From: an uncultured Bacteroidales bacterium
GTDB lineage: Bacteria > Bacteroidota > Bacteroidia > Bacteroidales > Paludibacteraceae
DNA length: 7,572 nt
Direction: 5' to 3'
NCBI GenBank assembly: GCA_945787425.1
Contig: CALZHO010000032.1
Location: 1 to 7,572, forward strand
A model generated the notes under the pieces. It saw only the letters and a program-made list of their open reading frames with translations. It was not told where the DNA came from and searched no databases. Positions within the stretch are counted from its first letter, which is position 1; the number at the start of each line of letters is the position of its first letter. Shown here one piece after another: positions 6,788 to 7,572 of the stretch. Made by a program: the position numbers and the translations under genes.

Positions 6788-6812
6788 ATCGGGTCAAAAA
6801 GGCCCGATTTTT
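6788..6812 (+). terminator. Rho-independent terminator of tRNA-Leu
   Basis: ATCGGGTC (6788-6795) pairs with GGCCCGAT (6801-6808), with one T-G wobble and loop AAAAA, and runs into TTTTT (6808-6812). It starts two bases after the tRNA 3' end, so the tRNA is a single-gene transcript. Confidence 0.85.
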
Positions 6813-6840
6813 GTATCAATTAACGAATAACGTATTTATC
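6810..6840 (+). promoter_or_regulatory. Possible promoter of the small lipoprotein gene
   Basis: TTTG (6810-6813), part of the tRNA terminator T-run, fits a -33 element. TATTTATC (6833-6840), 19 bp further on, matches TAnnTTTG at four of six defined positions. This would give a short leader before ATG 6859. The preceding terminator makes a separate promoter likely, but this particular site is weak. Confidence 0.3.
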
Positions 6841-6858
6841 TATTAAGTATTTACAATT

Positions 6859-7395
6859 ATGTATAAAAACATTCCATCTTTTCTTCTATTAGTTCTCGTG
6901 GCACTATTGATGAATAGCTGCTTTGGTAAAACGGGTACACATGTCACACCTCAAATGGACTTTAGTGCTATGTTTGTTAACCCACAAATCAAGAATGACT
7001 CCGTTATTGGTGCTAAAGATACTCTGTTCGCTACATACAAGGAAGAATTGGAGTATCTATATATGGACACGATGCAGTTAGGCGATACGGTGATGTTCAT
7101 CGGGCGATTTGTATCCTATCCCAATCATCTGGTAAGTGTCAAAGCTGCCTACGATAGTGTACGTGTGCACGCTTGGTTTAATGTGGATATCCATGATGAG
7201 AAACAGAAGCAGTATTTTGCCGCGGATTCTCAACCCGAAAAAGGATTCTTGCACTTCAATCCAATCGTCGATTTTGTGATGTTCTCCACCTATATCGTTC
7301 CCCAAGAAGCAGGTTCACACACCATCAAGATGACAGTGATGAGCGATTCTGAGTTCTCCACGAACTCCCTCACGTTCGTACTGCCAGTCAAGTAA
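6859..7395 (+). CDS. Small lipoprotein of unknown function
   Basis: A 178-residue protein with a typical lipoprotein signal: a hydrophobic run (LLLVLVALL) and lipobox MNSC with Cys 21. Unlike the two operon lipoproteins, the residues after Cys (FGKTG) are not acidic, so it may stay in the periplasm facing inward; this is inference. The mature part is predicted to be mostly beta strands, with LGDTVMFIGRFVSYP near the middle and GSHTIKMTVMSDSEF near the C-terminus, suggestive of an immunoglobulin-like sandwich fold. I see no catalytic motif and do not recognise the family. It follows the tRNA-Leu terminator, so it probably has its own promoter. Its stop codon lies 6 bp from that of mazG on the other strand, leaving no intergenic terminator. 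Confidence 0.8.
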   Translation: MYKNIPSFLLLVLVALLMNSCFGKTGTHVTPQMDFSAMFVNPQIKNDSVIGAKDTLFATYKEELEYLYMDTMQLGDTVMFIGRFVSYPNHLVSVKAAYDSVRVHAWFNVDIHDEKQKQYFAADSQPEKGFLHFNPIVDFVMFSTYIVPQEAGSHTIKMTVMSDSEFSTNSLTFVLPVK

Positions 7396-7401
7396 TCCTG
7401 T

Positions 7402-7572
7402 CTAATCTTGTTTCTTGGCTTCTTGCCAGAGAGCTTCCATCTCACCAAGGGTCATGTCTTTGAGAGACAGACCCTTTTCTTTTGCCTGCTGCTCAATGTA
7501 GTTGAATCGCTTGATAAACTTGGCGTTGGTTTTCTCCAAGGCATTGTCAGGGCGAATCTTGTACAATCGTGC
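7402..7572 (-). CDS. mazG: MazG nucleoside triphosphate pyrophosphohydrolase, C-terminal end (5' part outside window)
   Basis: The last 56 residues and the TAG stop are visible; the frame is open to the window edge. The sequence contains RPDNALEKTNAKFIKRFNYI followed by KGLSLKDMTLGEMEALWQEA, which is the conserved C-terminal end of MazG proteins (the ALE-TN-KF-RRF block and the SL-DMTL-EMDALW block). MazG hydrolyses nucleoside triphosphates to the monophosphate and pyrophosphate and helps clear non-canonical or excess nucleotides. The metal-binding EExxE motifs would lie in the missing part, so activity cannot be judged. The short tail ends KKQD. It converges on the small lipoprotein gene. 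Confidence 0.92.
   Translation of the reverse strand, partial: ARLYKIRPDNALEKTNAKFIKRFNYIEQQAKEKGLSLKDMTLGEMEALWQEAKKQD

Noticed and set aside
6705..6812. tRNA-Leu as an integration site of a mobile element
   Set aside because: No integrase gene, no duplicated tRNA 3' end and no cargo are visible. The tRNA is followed at once by its own terminator.

Overview
The window reads as chromosomal DNA from a Bacteroidales-type bacterium (Bacteroides/Prevotella relatives; genus not resolved). The evidence is a SusD-family outer-membrane nutrient-binding lipoprotein, a zinc metallohydrolase lipoprotein with HEFAH, a DUF4302-type lipoprotein, a Bacteroidota-style C-terminal tail on a secreted protein, and a TAnnTTTG promoter in front of a tRNA gene.

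Left part (1-5062, all +): the 3' end of a SusC/SusD-type import operon. In order it holds the last 362 residues of SusD, a HExxH lipoprotein, a DUF4302 lipoprotein and a 540-residue secreted protein with a BACON-like domain and a short C-terminal tail. The first three genes are separated by 32 bp each and the fourth by 78 bp. No internal promoter is evident, and a strong hairpin terminator lies at 5112-5141. The susC gene should lie just upstream, outside the window. The likely picture is a TonB-dependent importer with accessory surface lipoproteins and one exported protein. The metallohydrolase-like member makes a peptide or protein-derived ligand a reasonable guess, but the substrate is not shown by the sequence.

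Middle (5063-5389): a convergent gene-free interval. It contains the operon terminator, a 77-bp array of seven 11-bp units in two alternating versions, a second short repeat with 10-11 bp spacing, and a 14-bp perfect palindromic hairpin that probably ends the peptidase gene arriving from the right.

Right part: an M16B zinc peptidase on the minus strand (6628-5390). Its interdomain linker is encoded by a palindromic GC-rich insert that keeps the frame. A 76-bp divergent spacer follows, then tRNA-Leu(UAG) with its own promoter and terminator, a small unrecognised lipoprotein (6859-7395, +), and the 3' end of mazG on the minus strand, which converges on the lipoprotein gene with only 6 bp between stop codons.

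The points most worth a second look are the in-frame palindromic insert in the M16 gene, the 11-bp array between the two terminators, and the combination of SusD, metallohydrolase, DUF4302 and BACON/tail protein as a possible acquisition system.
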